Counted from the first letter of the stretch, positions 1 to 8,415 are shown. The stretch is 29,747 bases of DNA from Streptomyces katrae (GCF_000966975.1 NZ_JZWV01000066.1:1-29747); one strand, 5' to 3'. Translations and numbers: made by a program. Notes: generated by a model from the sequence alone, not told the origin.

Positions 1-1
1 C

Positions 2-1057
2 TTCATACGCGACGCCATCAAGTTCCCCGACTTCATCCACACCCAGAAGCGCGACCCGTACACGGGCTCGCAGGAGGCGGACAACGTCTGGGACTTCTGG
101 GGTCTGTCGCCCGAGTCCACCCACCAGGTGACCTGGCTGTTCGGCGACCGCGGCATCCCGGCGTCCTACCGCCACATGAACGGCTACGGCTCGCACACGT
201 TCCAGTGGAACAACGAGGCCGGCGAGGTCTTCTGGGTCAAGTACCACTTCAAGACCGACCAGGGCATCAAGAACCTCACCCAGGCCGAGGCCAACCGGCT
301 CGCCGGCGAGGACCCGGACTCCCACCAGCGCGACCTGCGCGAGTCCATCGAGCGCGGCGAGTTCCCGAGCTGGACCGTCCAGGTCCAGATCATGCCGGCG
401 GCCGACGCGGCCCAGTACCGCTTCAACCCGTTCGACCTCACCAAGGTGTGGCCGCACGAGGACTACCCGCCGATCGAGATCGGCAAGCTGGAGCTCAACC
501 GCAACCCGGAGAACATCTTCGCCGAGGTCGAGCAGTCCATCTTCTCCCCGGCGCACTTCGTCCCCGGCATCGGTCCCTCCCCGGACAAGATGCTCCAGGG
601 CCGTCTCTTCGCGTACGGCGACGCCCACCGCTACCGCGTCGGCATCAACGCCGACCACCTGCCGGTGAACCGCCCGCACGCCACCGAGGCGCGCACCAAC
701 TCCCGTGACGGCTACCTCTACGACGGCCGCCACAAGGGCGCGAAGAACTACGAGCCGAACAGCTTCGGCGGCCCCTTCCAGACGGACCGCCCGCTGTGGC
801 AGTCCACCCCGGTCGCGGGCGGCACGGGCAACCACGCCACCCCGTCGCACTCCGAGGACGACGACTTCGTCCAGGCGGGCAACCTCTACCGCCTGATGTC
901 CGAGGACGAGAAGGGCCGTCTGATCGAGAACCTCTCCGGCTTCATCGCCAAGGTCTCCCGTGAGGACATCATCGAGCGTGCGATCGGCAACTTCCGCCAG
1001 GCGGACGCCGACTTCGGCAAGCGGCTGGAAGCCGCGGTCCAGGCCCTCCGCGCCTAG
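2..1057 (+). CDS. katA: Heme catalase, C-terminal part (5' end outside window)
   Basis: This is a monofunctional heme catalase that disproportionates hydrogen peroxide in the cytoplasm. The reading frame is open from base 2, so the gene begins before the window and about 350 C-terminal residues are present. The visible part starts inside the conserved core (KFPDFIHTQKRDP), followed by the stretch ending DNVWDFWGLSPES. The proximal heme signature RLFAYGDAHRYRVG is present, with the Tyr that ligates heme iron, followed by the typical HLPVN. The catalytic N-terminal His and Asn are outside the window. It ends about 20 bases before a strong hairpin, so it is probably the last gene of its unit. 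In streptomycetes such genes are often controlled by a Fur-type regulator (CatR), but none is visible here. The family call is very secure; the symbol katA rather than catA is convention. Confidence 0.95.
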   Translation, partial: FIRDAIKFPDFIHTQKRDPYTGSQEADNVWDFWGLSPESTHQVTWLFGDRGIPASYRHMNGYGSHTFQWNNEAGEVFWVKYHFKTDQGIKNLTQAEANRLAGEDPDSHQRDLRESIERGEFPSWTVQVQIMPAADAAQYRFNPFDLTKVWPHEDYPPIEIGKLELNRNPENIFAEVEQSIFSPAHFVPGIGPSPDKMLQGRLFAYGDAHRYRVGINADHLPVNRPHATEARTNSRDGYLYDGRHKGAKNYEPNSFGGPFQTDRPLWQSTPVAGGTGNHATPSHSEDDDFVQAGNLYRLMSEDEKGRLIENLSGFIAKVSREDIIERAIGNFRQADADFGKRLEAAVQALRA

Positions 1058-1080
1058 TACCCACCGCGTGCCGTAGCGCA

Positions 1081-1119
1081 GCGGCGGGCCGGGACCCCCT
1101 CGGGGTTCCGGCCCGCCGC
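1081..1119 (+). terminator. Bidirectional hairpin terminator between catalase and CBS gene
   Basis: An 18-bp stem (1081-1098 with 1102-1119) has a single G/T wobble and a 3-base loop. It sits between the catalase stop and the convergent CBS-domain gene stop, so it could end transcripts from both sides. There is no long T tract, which is usual in Streptomyces. Confidence 0.8.
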
Positions 1120-1123
1120 CGTT

Positions 1124-1516
1124 TCACGCCGCGATCCTGCGCCGGGTGCGCACCTGGGAGCGGATGACGTCGCGGACGGAGACGATGCCCACCGGGCCGC
1201 CGTCCTCCAGCACGATCAGATGCCGGAAGCCGCCGATGGCCATCGCCTCGGCGGCCTCCGCCACGGTGGCCTCGGGGGTGCAGAAGACGACGTTGTTCGT
1301 GGTGTGCGCGCCCACCGACTCCCGGTCGGGATCGTGGCCCGCGCCGATCGAGTTGAGGATGTCGCGCTCGGTCAGGATGCCGATGCCGCTGTGGTCGGGG
1401 TCGAGGACGACGGCCGCTCCGACACGCCGGCCGGACATCAGGCAGGCCGCCTGACGGAGGGTGTGGGCAGGTCCGAGGGTGAGGATCACGGTGCTCATGG
1501 CGTCGCGGACGAGCAT
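1124..1516 (-). CDS. Tandem CBS-domain protein (130 aa)
   Basis: A small cytoplasmic protein made almost entirely of two CBS motifs, about residues 3-60 and 72-124, each ending in the usual pattern (GILTERDIL and GIVSVRDVI). CBS pairs bind adenine nucleotides. Stand-alone pairs of this size resemble mycobacterial Hrp1-type proteins, but the ligand here cannot be told from sequence. I start at the ATG at 1516 because an AGGAGG lies 11 bases upstream and the family pattern starts there. A longer open frame to 1615 adds 33 residues with no family similarity. Its neighbours (catalase, hisN) give no clear functional link. Confidence 0.85.
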   Translation of the reverse strand: MLVRDAMSTVILTLGPAHTLRQAACLMSGRRVGAAVVLDPDHSGIGILTERDILNSIGAGHDPDRESVGAHTTNNVVFCTPEATVAEAAEAMAIGGFRHLIVLEDGGPVGIVSVRDVIRSQVRTRRRIAA

Positions 1517-1651
1517 GAAGAGAACCACCTCCTGGGTGAGCCCCGCTTCGAGAACCGCTTCACAAACGCACAAGCGGGGGAGTCCCAGATTCCCACGGAC
1601 ACGCAGCGTCATCAAGGGGGCGCGCTGAGCGCACGGCCCCGCGCGCCGGGA

Positions 1652-2458
1652 TCAGGCGGAGGGGCGCAGGAAGTCCAGCATCTCCCCGTGCAGCAGCCCG
1701 TTCGAGGCGGCCGCGTTCCCGCCGTGCACCCCGTCCACGCCGTCGATGCTCGTGAACCGGCCGCCCGCCTCCTGGACCACGACCGCGAGGGCCGCCATGT
1801 CCCACAGGTTCAGCTCCGGCTCGGCGCACAGGTCCAGGGAGCCCTCGGCGACCATCATGTACGGCCAGAAGTCCCCGTAGCCCCGCGTGCGCCAGCAGGC
1901 GCGGGTCAGCTCCAGGAACCCGGGCAGGCGGCCCAGCTCTTCCCAGCCGGTCAGCGAGGAGTACGCGAAGGAGGCGTCGGCCAGGGAGGCCACCTTCGAC
2001 ACCCCGATCGGGCCCGCGGGCTCGCCCAGCGCGCCGCCCGAGAAGGCGCCGCCGCCCTGCGAGGCCCACCAGCGGCGGCCCAGCGCCGGGGCGGAGACCA
2101 CGCCGACGACCGGACGGAACTCGCCGTCCTCGCCCTCCTCCATGAGGGAGATCAGGGTCGCCCACACGGGTACGCCGCGCACGTAGTTCTTCGTTCCGTC
2201 GATCGGGTCGACGACCCAGCGGCGCGGGCCCTCGCCCTTGAGGCCGTACTCCTCGCCGAGGATCGCGTCGTCCGGCCGGGCGGCCAGGATCCCGGCCCGG
2301 ATGATCTCCTCGGCGGCCTGGTCGGCCTCGCTCACCGGAGTCATGTCCGGCTTCGTCTCCACCTTGAGGTCGAGGGCACGGAACCGCTGCATGGTGGCGG
2401 CGTCCGCCGCGTCGGCGAGTTCGAGGGCGAGGCGCAGGTCGTCGTCATACGTGGACAT
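1652..2458 (-). CDS. hisN: Histidinol-phosphatase, inositol monophosphatase family (HisN type)
   Basis: A Mg-dependent phosphatase of the inositol-monophosphatase superfamily, 268 aa. It is most likely the HisN enzyme that dephosphorylates L-histidinol phosphate in histidine biosynthesis. Metal and substrate motifs are in order: GEEYG near residue 70, WVVDPIDGTKN at 81-91 (Asp84, Asp87), and LWDMAAL in the C-terminal third. I choose the ATG at 2458 (MSTYDDDLR) over an ATG eight codons upstream because the conserved helix starts there; its ribosome binding site is weak. Actinobacteria usually lack the HAD-type histidinol phosphatase, and a family member in this neighbourhood of Streptomyces coelicolor has been described as HisN. 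Activity on inositol phosphates or PAP cannot be excluded from sequence. Confidence 0.8.
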   Translation of the reverse strand: MSTYDDDLRLALELADAADAATMQRFRALDLKVETKPDMTPVSEADQAAEEIIRAGILAARPDDAILGEEYGLKGEGPRRWVVDPIDGTKNYVRGVPVWATLISLMEEGEDGEFRPVVGVVSAPALGRRWWASQGGGAFSGGALGEPAGPIGVSKVASLADASFAYSSLTGWEELGRLPGFLELTRACWRTRGYGDFWPYMMVAEGSLDLCAEPELNLWDMAALAVVVQEAGGRFTSIDGVDGVHGGNAAASNGLLHGEMLDFLRPSA

Positions 2459-2524
2459 GCCCGAACAGTACCGAGAGCGCACCGGCCGGGCGAACGCCGT
2501 CCACGGTACGGCCGGGAGGCGCCC

Positions 2525-2549
2525 TTGACAGGATCTGGCGGTCCGTCAA
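2525..2549 (+). promoter_or_regulatory. Candidate promoter/operator for the TetR gene
   Basis: The hisN-tetR intergenic region holds TTGACA at 2525-2530, which also forms the left half of an imperfect inverted repeat (TTGAC at 2525-2529, GTCAA at 2545-2549). The right half would lie near a -10 position. A TetR protein commonly binds such a site at its own promoter. The arms are only five bases, so this is a candidate. Confidence 0.35.
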
Positions 2550-2611
2550 ATCTTGCGGGTGAGCCAGGCCCGGTGTCCGCCGGCCGGCGCGACAGGCGGG
2601 GGAGGCGACGA

Positions 2612-3172
2612 ATGTCGGCGGCCCGGGAATCCTTGCTGAAAGCGGCCGAAGCGGCGCTGTGCGCCCGCCCCTGGCCGGCCGTGCGGATGGTGGAGGTCGC
2701 CACCGCCGCCGGGGTCTCGCGGCAGACCCTCTACAACGAGTTCGGCGGCAAGGAGGGCCTCGGCCGGGCCCTGGTGCGCCGCGCGGCCGACTGGTACCTC
2801 GACGGGGTGGACCGGACGCTGGCCGCCGCCCCGCCCGGGCACACCGCCGCCGAGCGGCTCGCGGCGGTCGCCGAGTGGACCGTACGGGCCGCCCGCGCGC
2901 GTGCCCTCGTACGGGCCCTGCTCACCGGGGCCTGGGGCCCGGCCCTGCCCGTGCCGCCCCCGGCCGGGAGCCGGTACGCGGTCGGGCCGGGGGAGCTGAC
3001 CCGGGCGGCCCGAGACCGGGCCGCCGCCGCGCTGCCGCAGGAGCCGGCGCGCCGCTGCGAGCTCGCCGTACGGCTCGCGCTGTCCTACGTGGTGGCGCCC
3101 GGCGAGGAGCCGGGGGAGCGGGAGCTGCTGCGGCTGCTCAGTGGGCCGAGCCGGAGAGCTGCAGGCCGATGA
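2612..3172 (+). CDS. TetR-family transcriptional regulator
   Basis: A 186-aa regulator with an N-terminal TetR helix-turn-helix: residues 26-50 contain VEVATAAGVSRQTLYNEFGG, with the typical TLYNxFGxKEGL ending. The C-terminal ligand-binding half is variable and gives no effector. The start is the ATG at 2612, eight bases after GGGGGAGG. It is divergent from hisN and convergent with an SMR exporter, and the two coding regions overlap by 35 bases at their 3' ends. The pairing suggests it may control the exporter, but tail-to-tail genes do not share a promoter, so any such control would need a site at the exporter's own promoter (see the palindrome at 3484). Confidence 0.9.
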   Translation: MSAARESLLKAAEAALCARPWPAVRMVEVATAAGVSRQTLYNEFGGKEGLGRALVRRAADWYLDGVDRTLAAAPPGHTAAERLAAVAEWTVRAARARALVRALLTGAWGPALPVPPPAGSRYAVGPGELTRAARDRAAAALPQEPARRCELAVRLALSYVVAPGEEPGERELLRLLSGPSRRAAGR

Positions 3173-3461
3173 CGCCCAGGATGACCAGCGTGATCGAGAC
3201 CAGCTTGAGGGTGGAGACCAGGTCCCCGAGGAAGACCATGCCGTAGATGGCGGTCCCGGCCGCCCCGATGCCCGTCCACACCGCGTACGCGGGGCCCACG
3301 TCCAGCTTCTTGAGGGCCAGGGTCAGCAGGCCGAAGCTGCCGAGCGCGAAGCACGCGAAGGCGATCGTCGGCCACAGCCGGGTGAACCCGTGGGACAGCT
3401 TGAGGCAGACCGCGAAACCGGTCTCCAGGATTCCCGCGACCACGACCAGCAGCCACGCCAT
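3138..3461 (-). CDS. sugE: Small multidrug resistance transporter, Gdx/SugE subtype
   Basis: A 107-aa protein with four predicted membrane helices, the exact size of SMR dimeric exporters. Residues Gly10, Glu13 (the proton/substrate carboxylate), Ser42, Tyr59 and Trp62 match the Gdx/SugE subtype. So do the motifs AGILE, LKLSHGF and YAVWTGIGAAG. Gdx proteins export guanidinium in exchange for protons. One unusual point is that the first-helix residue 16, normally Trp in Gdx proteins, is Phe here. The start ATG has GGGGAGG eight bases upstream. I see no guanidine riboswitch in its leader. The call as SMR is secure; guanidinium as substrate is inferred from the family. Confidence 0.88.
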   Translation of the reverse strand: MAWLLVVVAGILETGFAVCLKLSHGFTRLWPTIAFACFALGSFGLLTLALKKLDVGPAYAVWTGIGAAGTAIYGMVFLGDLVSTLKLVSITLVILGVIGLQLSGSAH

Positions 3462-3483
3462 GTCGAATGCCTCCCCGTGTCAG

Positions 3484-3498
3484 GTGACATCGCGTCAC
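3484..3498. promoter_or_regulatory. 15-bp palindrome upstream of the SMR exporter
   Basis: GTGAC-ATCGC-GTCAC, a perfect 5-5-5 inverted repeat, lies 23 bases upstream of the exporter start codon. Its position in the leader or promoter makes it a candidate operator, possibly for the neighbouring TetR regulator. It is short, so chance is possible. Confidence 0.35.
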
Positions 3499-3576
3499 GT
3501 GGTGGGATTATGCATTTACCAGACCGGCTGTCATGCAAACCCCGCCCGGCGATCAGACAGGCGATCGGTCCGGCGA

Positions 3577-4587
3577 TCAGTCGCCTTCGCGGCGCTCGCG
3601 CGTCCCGAGCAGCCGCCGCAGCGAATACAGCCGCGCAGGGTCCGCGTGGCCGTCCGCCACCCACTGGTCGAGCGCGCAGTCCGGCTCGTCGTGGCTGCAC
3701 GCCCGCGGGCACTCCTCCGTGCCCGGCACCAGGTCCGGGAAGGCCAGCACCACCCGCGAGGGGTCGACGTGGTGCAGGCCGAAGGAGCGCACGCCCGGGG
3801 TGTCGATGACCCAGCCGTCCCCGGAGGGCAGGGGCAGGGCCAGCGCCGAGGTGGTGGTGTGCCGGCCGCGGCCGGTGACCTTGTTGACGTGGCCGGTGGC
3901 CCGCTGGCGGCCCTCGGCGACCAGGGAGTTCACCAGCGTGGTCTTGCCCACGCCCGAGTGGCCGACGAAGGCGGTGATCCGGCCTTCGAGGCGCTCGCGG
4001 ACCCGTGCGGCGGCGTCGCCCGTCTCCAGCTCCTCGCGGTTGGTCACCACGTAGTTCAGACCGAAGGTCGAGTAGACCTCCAGGATCTTGTCCGGGGAGG
4101 TCAGGTCGGACTTGGTGAGCACCAGCAGGGGCTCCAGCCCCGCGTCGTACGCCGCCACCAGGCAGCGGTCGATCATCCGGGGCCGGGGCTCCGGGTCGGC
4201 CAGGGCCGTGACGATGGCCAGCTGGTCGGCGTTGGCGACGACCACCCGCTCGTACGGGTCGTCGTCGTCGGCGGTGCGCCGCAGGACGGACTTGCGCTCC
4301 TCGATCCGCACGATCCGGGCGAGGGTGTCCTTCTTCCCGGACAGGTCCCCGACGAGCGACACCCGGTCGCCGACCACCGCCGCCTTGCGGCCCAGCTCAC
4401 GGGCCTTCATCGCGGTGACCGTGCGGTCGTCGACCAGGCAGGTCAGCCGGCCCCGGTCGACGGTGAGGACGAAGCCCTCGGAGGCGTCCTCGTGCTTGGG
4501 CCGGATGTTCGTCCGCGCCCGGTTGCCCTTGGGGTTGGGGCGCTGGCGGATGTCGTCCTCGTCGGTGTGCTTGCCGTACCTGCGCAT
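3577..4587 (-). CDS. rsgA: Ribosome small-subunit-dependent GTPase RsgA (YjeQ)
   Basis: A circularly permuted GTPase that assists 30S subunit maturation, 336 aa. An N-terminal basic stretch and OB-fold region (about 30-105) precede the GTPase motifs in permuted order: G4 TKSD at 158-161, the P-loop GHSGVGKTT at 209-217, and G3 DTPG at 262-265. A C-terminal zinc knuckle follows with Cys293, Cys297, His299 and Cys304. The spacing is slightly shorter than the classical YjeQ knuckle. It starts 10 bases after the aroA stop codon on the same strand, so the two are almost certainly cotranscribed. Confidence 0.95.
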   Translation of the reverse strand: MRRYGKHTDEDDIRQRPNPKGNRARTNIRPKHEDASEGFVLTVDRGRLTCLVDDRTVTAMKARELGRKAAVVGDRVSLVGDLSGKKDTLARIVRIEERKSVLRRTADDDDPYERVVVANADQLAIVTALADPEPRPRMIDRCLVAAYDAGLEPLLVLTKSDLTSPDKILEVYSTFGLNYVVTNREELETGDAAARVRERLEGRITAFVGHSGVGKTTLVNSLVAEGRQRATGHVNKVTGRGRHTTTSALALPLPSGDGWVIDTPGVRSFGLHHVDPSRVVLAFPDLVPGTEECPRACSHDEPDCALDQWVADGHADPARLYSLRRLLGTRERREGD

Positions 4588-4597
4588 GACCGGGCCC

Positions 4598-5953
4598 CTA
4601 CGCTCCCGCTCCTGCTTCCGCTCCCGCGAGCATGTCCGTCCACATCTTCGGGAAGTCGGGCAGGGTCTTCGCGGTCGTCGCCACGTTCTCGATCTCCACG
4701 CCCTTCACGGCCAGGCCGATCACCGCACCCGCGGTCGCCATGCGGTGGTCGTCGTAGGTGTGGAAGACCCCGCCGTGCAGCTTGCGCGGGCGGATGTGCA
4801 GCCCGTCGGCCGTCTCGGTGACGTCGCCGCCGAGCTCGTTGATCTCCTTGGTGAGCGCCGCCAGCCGGTCCGTCTCGTGCAGCCGCAGGTGGGCCACACC
4901 GCGCAGGGTGGACGGGGAGTCGGCCAGCGCGGCCACCGCGGCGATGCCCGGGGTCAGCTCGCCGACCTCGCCCAGGTCCACGTCGATGCCGTGGATGGCG
5001 CCGGTGCCGGTGAAGACCAGACCCGCGTCGGTCAGCTCGCAGGAGCCGCCCATCTCCGTGAAGATGCGGCGCAGCTCGTCACCGGGCTGGGTGGTGCGGT
5101 GCGGCCAGTCCGGGATGGTGACCGTACCGCCGGTGATCAGCGCGGCCGCCAGGAAGGGCTGGGCGTTGGACAGGTCCGGCTCCACGACCATGTCGCGGCC
5201 CAGCAGGGCGCTGGGCGCGACCCGCCAGACGTTCTTCTCGCCCCCGGCCTCGGGGGTGTCGACCTGGGCGCCGGCCGCGCGCAGCATCTCCACCGTCATC
5301 CGGATGTGCGGCATCGACGGCAGGGTCGCGCCCGTGTGCCGGACCTCGACGCCCTGGTTGAAGCGCGGGGCGGACAGCAGCAGCGCCGAGACGAACTGCG
5401 AGGAGTTGGAGGCGTCGATCTCGACCGTGCCGCCCTCCAGGGCGCCGCCGCCGTGGACGGTCATCGGCAGCGCGCCGCGGCCGTCGTCGTCGATCCGGGC
5501 GCCCAGGGCGCGCAGGGCGTTGATGACCTCGCCGAGCGGGCGCTCGTAGGAGCGCGGGTCGCCGTCGAAGCGGATGTCGCCCGCGGCCAGGGTGGCGACG
5601 GGCGGCAGGAAGCGCATGACCGTGCCCGCGTTGCCGACGTCGACGGTGGCCGGGCCGTGCAGGGCGGCGGGGATGATCCGCCAGGCCTCGCCGCCCGCGC
5701 CGGCACCGGCGGAGCTGGACGAGGAGACCGTCTCCTCGATCCCGACGCCGAGCGCGCGCAGCGCGTCCGACATCAGCTGCGAGTCGCGCGAGCGCAGCGG
5801 GCGGCGCACCCAGCCGGGCTCGGCGGCCAGGGCGGCGAGCACGAGGGCCCGGTTGGTGACCGATTTCGACCCCGGCACGGTGACGGTGGCGTGGACGGCA
5901 CCGTCGGCGAGCGGAGCGGGCCAGAGGGGATGGAGCGCGGGGGTCTCGGTCAT
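4598..5953 (-). CDS. aroA: 3-phosphoshikimate 1-carboxyvinyltransferase (EPSP synthase)
   Basis: Sixth step of the shikimate pathway: condenses phosphoenolpyruvate with shikimate-3-phosphate. The protein is 451 aa. It shows [11 protein letters not shown] with Lys30 near the N terminus, the PEP-site segment GNAGTVMRF at 107-115, [13 protein letters not shown], and the C-terminal [12 protein letters not shown] and [11 protein letters not shown] signatures. At the position where E. coli has Pro101 this protein has Phe115, as in other actinobacterial sequences. A Ser/Ala/Gly-rich stretch at about 77-89 looks like a flexible loop. The start is the ATG at 5953; an ATG three codons upstream is less likely. 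It forms a unit with rsgA downstream. Confidence 0.96.
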   Translation of the reverse strand: MTETPALHPLWPAPLADGAVHATVTVPGSKSVTNRALVLAALAAEPGWVRRPLRSRDSQLMSDALRALGVGIEETVSSSSSAGAGAGGEAWRIIPAALHGPATVDVGNAGTVMRFLPPVATLAAGDIRFDGDPRSYERPLGEVINALRALGARIDDDGRGALPMTVHGGGALEGGTVEIDASNSSQFVSALLLSAPRFNQGVEVRHTGATLPSMPHIRMTVEMLRAAGAQVDTPEAGGEKNVWRVAPSALLGRDMVVEPDLSNAQPFLAAALITGGTVTIPDWPHRTTQPGDELRRIFTEMGGSCELTDAGLVFTGTGAIHGIDVDLGEVGELTPGIAAVAALADSPSTLRGVAHLRLHETDRLAALTKEINELGGDVTETADGLHIRPRKLHGGVFHTYDDHRMATAGAVIGLAVKGVEIENVATTAKTLPDFPKMWTDMLAGAEAGAGA

Positions 5954-6006
5954 GGCCCCCACTTTAGTGGCTCCCCGCTACCCCGGATCTTGATCGCTGC
6001 CGCGTC

Positions 6007-6720
6007 TCACAGGCCGAGCAGCCAGCGCCCGCCGCCCACCAGGCAGCACAGCGTGACCGTGTGGAAGAACCCCAGCCAGACCACCGGGTGCAGGTGGGTG
6101 AGCCGCCCCAGCTGGTCGGCGTCCGAGTCCGGTGCCGCGCCCCCGCGCCGCTTGCGCTGGAGCTCGAAGACCGGCCGCACCCCGCCCAGCAGCAGGAACC
6201 ACACCACCGCGTAGGCGAACACCGCCTGCACCTGCGCCGAGGCCAGCCAGGACACCAGGACGAACGCCGCCCCGGTCAGCACCACCGTCAGCAGCCCGTA
6301 CGCGTTGCGGATCCGCACCAGCAGCAGCACTAGCAGCACGGTCGCCGCCCACAGCAGCACCGTGATCCGGTGCGCCGACAGCAGCGCGGCCCCGCCGAGC
6401 CCCAGCAGCGAGGGCGCCGTGTACCCGGCGGCGGCCGTCAGGACCATGCCGATCCCGGTCGGCTTGCCCCAGCTGACGGTGACCCCGCTGGTGTCGGAGT
6501 GCAGCCGGATCCCCTCCAGCCTGCGGCCGCTCAGCCGGGCCACCAGCCCGTGGCCGCCCTCGTGCGCGATGGTGATCGCGTTGCGGGCCGGCAGCCACAG
6601 CGGCCGCCAGGCCACCACGGCCAGGGCGGCCAGGCCGGTGGCGGCCACCAGCCAGGTGGCGGGCGCGGTCTGTATCCCGGTCAGCCGGTCCCAGAGACCG
6701 GCGGTCGTGCTGCTGTCCAT
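6007..6720 (-). CDS. M50B-like membrane metalloprotease-related protein
   Basis: A 237-aa integral membrane protein with about six hydrophobic helices. Residues 53-57 read HEGGH, a HExxH zinc motif inside a membrane segment, as in the site-2-protease relatives grouped as peptidase M50B-like. I do not see a clear distal NPDG/LDG motif, so proteolytic activity is uncertain. It lies 53 bases upstream of aroA on the same strand, and its start faces the SRAP gene 53 bases away, so the two share a short divergent promoter region. Substrate and role are unknown. Confidence 0.75.
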   Translation of the reverse strand: MDSSTTAGLWDRLTGIQTAPATWLVAATGLAALAVVAWRPLWLPARNAITIAHEGGHGLVARLSGRRLEGIRLHSDTSGVTVSWGKPTGIGMVLTAAAGYTAPSLLGLGGAALLSAHRITVLLWAATVLLVLLLVRIRNAYGLLTVVLTGAAFVLVSWLASAQVQAVFAYAVVWFLLLGGVRPVFELQRKRRGGAAPDSDADQLGRLTHLHPVVWLGFFHTVTLCCLVGGGRWLLGL

Positions 6721-6773
6721 GGAGTGGCGGACTCCTTGCGGTGGGGGGCGGTCCTCGTGGCAGTGTGTCAGCC

Positions 6774-7589
6774 ATGTGCGGAAGGTTTGCGGCCGGTCGG
6801 ACGCCCGAAGAGCTGGCGGGGATATTCGGCATCGAGCGGTGGGAGCCCGAGGAGACCCTGGCCCCCGACTTCAACGTGGCGCCGACGAAAGAGGTCCACG
6901 TGGTCCTCGACCGTCCCCTCAAAGACGCGCGGGACCCCCGCCCGGTTCGCCAGCTGCGCGCCCTGAAGTGGGGCCTGGTCCCCTCCTGGGCCAAGAGCCC
7001 CGAGGGCGCCGCCCGGATGATCAACGCCCGGTCCGAGACCCTGCACGAGAAGCCCTCCTTCCGGCGCCCCTTCGCCCAGCGCCGCTGCATCGTCCCCGCC
7101 GACGGCTACTACGAGTGGGTCACCGCGCACGACGAACGGCAGCTGGAGGTCGAGGGGAAGAAGAAGCGGGCCCGCAAGCAGCCCTACTTCGTGCTCCCCG
7201 CCGACGGCTCCGTCTTCGCCATGGCCGGGATCTACGAGTTCTGGCGGGACGCCACCCTGCCCCCCGACCACCCCCAGGCCTGGTGGGCCACCTGCTCGGT
7301 GATCACCGCCGAGGCCGAGACCACCCCGCTGGGCGTCGCCCCCGCCGAAGGGCCGCGTTCGCTCTCCGACATCCACCCCCGGATGCCGCTGATGCTGACC
7401 CCGGACCGCTGGGACGCCTGGCTGGACCCCGCCCGCACCGACGAGACCGGGCTGCGCGAGCTGCTGGCCCCGCCGCCGGGCGGGCTGATGCGGGCCTACC
7501 CGGTCTCCACCGCCGTGAGCAACGTACGCAACAACGGGCCGGAGCTGCTCGGCGAGCTGGAGGCCCCCGAGGAGGGCACCCTCTTCTGA
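6774..7589 (+). CDS. SRAP-domain protein (YedK/HMCES type, abasic-site DNA-protein crosslinker)
   Basis: A 271-aa SOS-response-associated peptidase (SRAP) family protein. The Met-Cys-Gly-Arg-Phe N terminus exposes Cys2 after Met removal. In this family Cys2 forms a thiazolidine crosslink to abasic sites in single-stranded DNA. Other family motifs follow in order: LKWGLVPSW, MINARSETL, RCIVPADGYYEW, and DIHPRMPLML with the conserved His. A Lys/Arg-rich insertion (KKKRARKQ) lies between the YYEW and AGIYEFW strands. The start is fixed by the requirement for Cys2; the upstream ATG eleven codons away would bury it. The function is very likely from conservation of Cys2, Asn, Glu and His. Confidence 0.92.
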   Translation: MCGRFAAGRTPEELAGIFGIERWEPEETLAPDFNVAPTKEVHVVLDRPLKDARDPRPVRQLRALKWGLVPSWAKSPEGAARMINARSETLHEKPSFRRPFAQRRCIVPADGYYEWVTAHDERQLEVEGKKKRARKQPYFVLPADGSVFAMAGIYEFWRDATLPPDHPQAWWATCSVITAEAETTPLGVAPAEGPRSLSDIHPRMPLMLTPDRWDAWLDPARTDETGLRELLAPPPGGLMRAYPVSTAVSNVRNNGPELLGELEAPEEGTLF

Positions 7590-7654
7590 GGAGGCACGCC
7601 CTTCCGGGCCCCGGCCTGCGCGGAGCCGGGCCGCCCGCCCGGCACGATGGGGGC

Positions 7655-8293
7655 ATGACCACGCGCAGCGAGACCGTCGACACCCCGGCCGGGCAGGCCC
7701 GCATCACCTGGCACACCGCCCGCGCGGCCAAGGCCGTACTGGCCCTCGGCCACGGCGCCGGCGGCGGCATCGAGGCCCGCGACCTCCAGGCCCTGGCCGC
7801 CGCCCTGCCCGCGCACGGCTGCACCGTCGCCCTGGTCGAGCAGCCCTGGCGGGTCGCCGGGAAGAAGGTCGCCGCCGCCCCCAAGGTCCTCGACGAGGGC
7901 TGGCGGGCCCTGTGGCCGGCCCTGGCGGAGCCCGGGCTGCCCGTCGTCGCCGGCGGGCGCAGCGCCGGGGCCCGGGTCGCCTGCCGGACCGCCGCCGGAC
8001 TGGGCGCCGCCGGGGTGCTCGCGCTGGCCTTCCCCCTGCACCCGCCGGGCAAGCCCGAGAAGTCCCGGGCCGAGGAGCTCCTGGAGGCCGGCCGGCCCAC
8101 CCTGGTGCTCCAGGGCGGCCGGGACCCCTTCGGGCGGCCGGAGGAGTTCCCCGCGGGGGAGTACGAGCTGGTCGAGGTGGCGCACGGCGACCACGGCTTC
8201 GCCGTGCCCAAGAAGGCGGACCTCACCCAGGACGAGGCCCTCGCGGTGATCACCGGTGCGGTGGCCCCCTGGCTCGCCCGGCTCCTCGGCTGA
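7655..8293 (+). CDS. Alpha/beta hydrolase of the KANL3/Tex30 type
   Basis: A 212-aa single-domain hydrolase. It has an oxyanion-type LGHGAGG near residue 31, a nucleophile elbow GGRSAG with Ser103, an acid loop LQGGRDPFG with Asp157, and HGDHGF with His180, so the full triad is present. The N terminus starts at the ATG at 7655; the long open frame upstream runs antisense to other genes and is not coding. The family is mostly uncharacterised (dienelactone-hydrolase-like fold) and the substrate cannot be told. It lies 65 bases after the SRAP gene in the same direction and upstream of the sigR promoter region. Confidence 0.85.
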   Translation: MTTRSETVDTPAGQARITWHTARAAKAVLALGHGAGGGIEARDLQALAAALPAHGCTVALVEQPWRVAGKKVAAAPKVLDEGWRALWPALAEPGLPVVAGGRSAGARVACRTAAGLGAAGVLALAFPLHPPGKPEKSRAEELLEAGRPTLVLQGGRDPFGRPEEFPAGEYELVEVAHGDHGFAVPKKADLTQDEALAVITGAVAPWLARLLG

Positions 8294-8388
8294 CCCCGAC
8301 CTGACAGATTCGCCGCGGACCCGCGCGTGATTCCGCTCACCACCGGCCCGCCGGCCCGCGTGAGGACGCCGGATCCCTTGCCGCGCCC

Positions 8389-8415
8389 GGGAATGCGCGG
8401 GCCGGGGCTCCTGTT
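8389..8415 (+). promoter_or_regulatory. Sigma-R-type autoregulatory promoter of sigR (sigRp2-like)
   Basis: GGAAT at 8389-8393 and GTT at 8413-8415 are 19 bases apart, matching the known sigma-R consensus GGAAT-N18/19-GTT. The predicted transcript start near 8421 leaves a leader of about 45 bases before the upstream ATG (8465). This fits the published scheme in which the stress-induced promoter gives the long, unstable sigma-R' isoform. Confidence 0.75.

Noticed and set aside
3462..3560. Possible guanidine riboswitch before the Gdx-type exporter
   Set aside because: I looked for the paired ACGR-loop hairpins of the guanidine-II class and the conserved G-rich core of class I or III. Only a simple GTGAC/GTCAC palindrome and a TGCAT/ATGCA pair are present.
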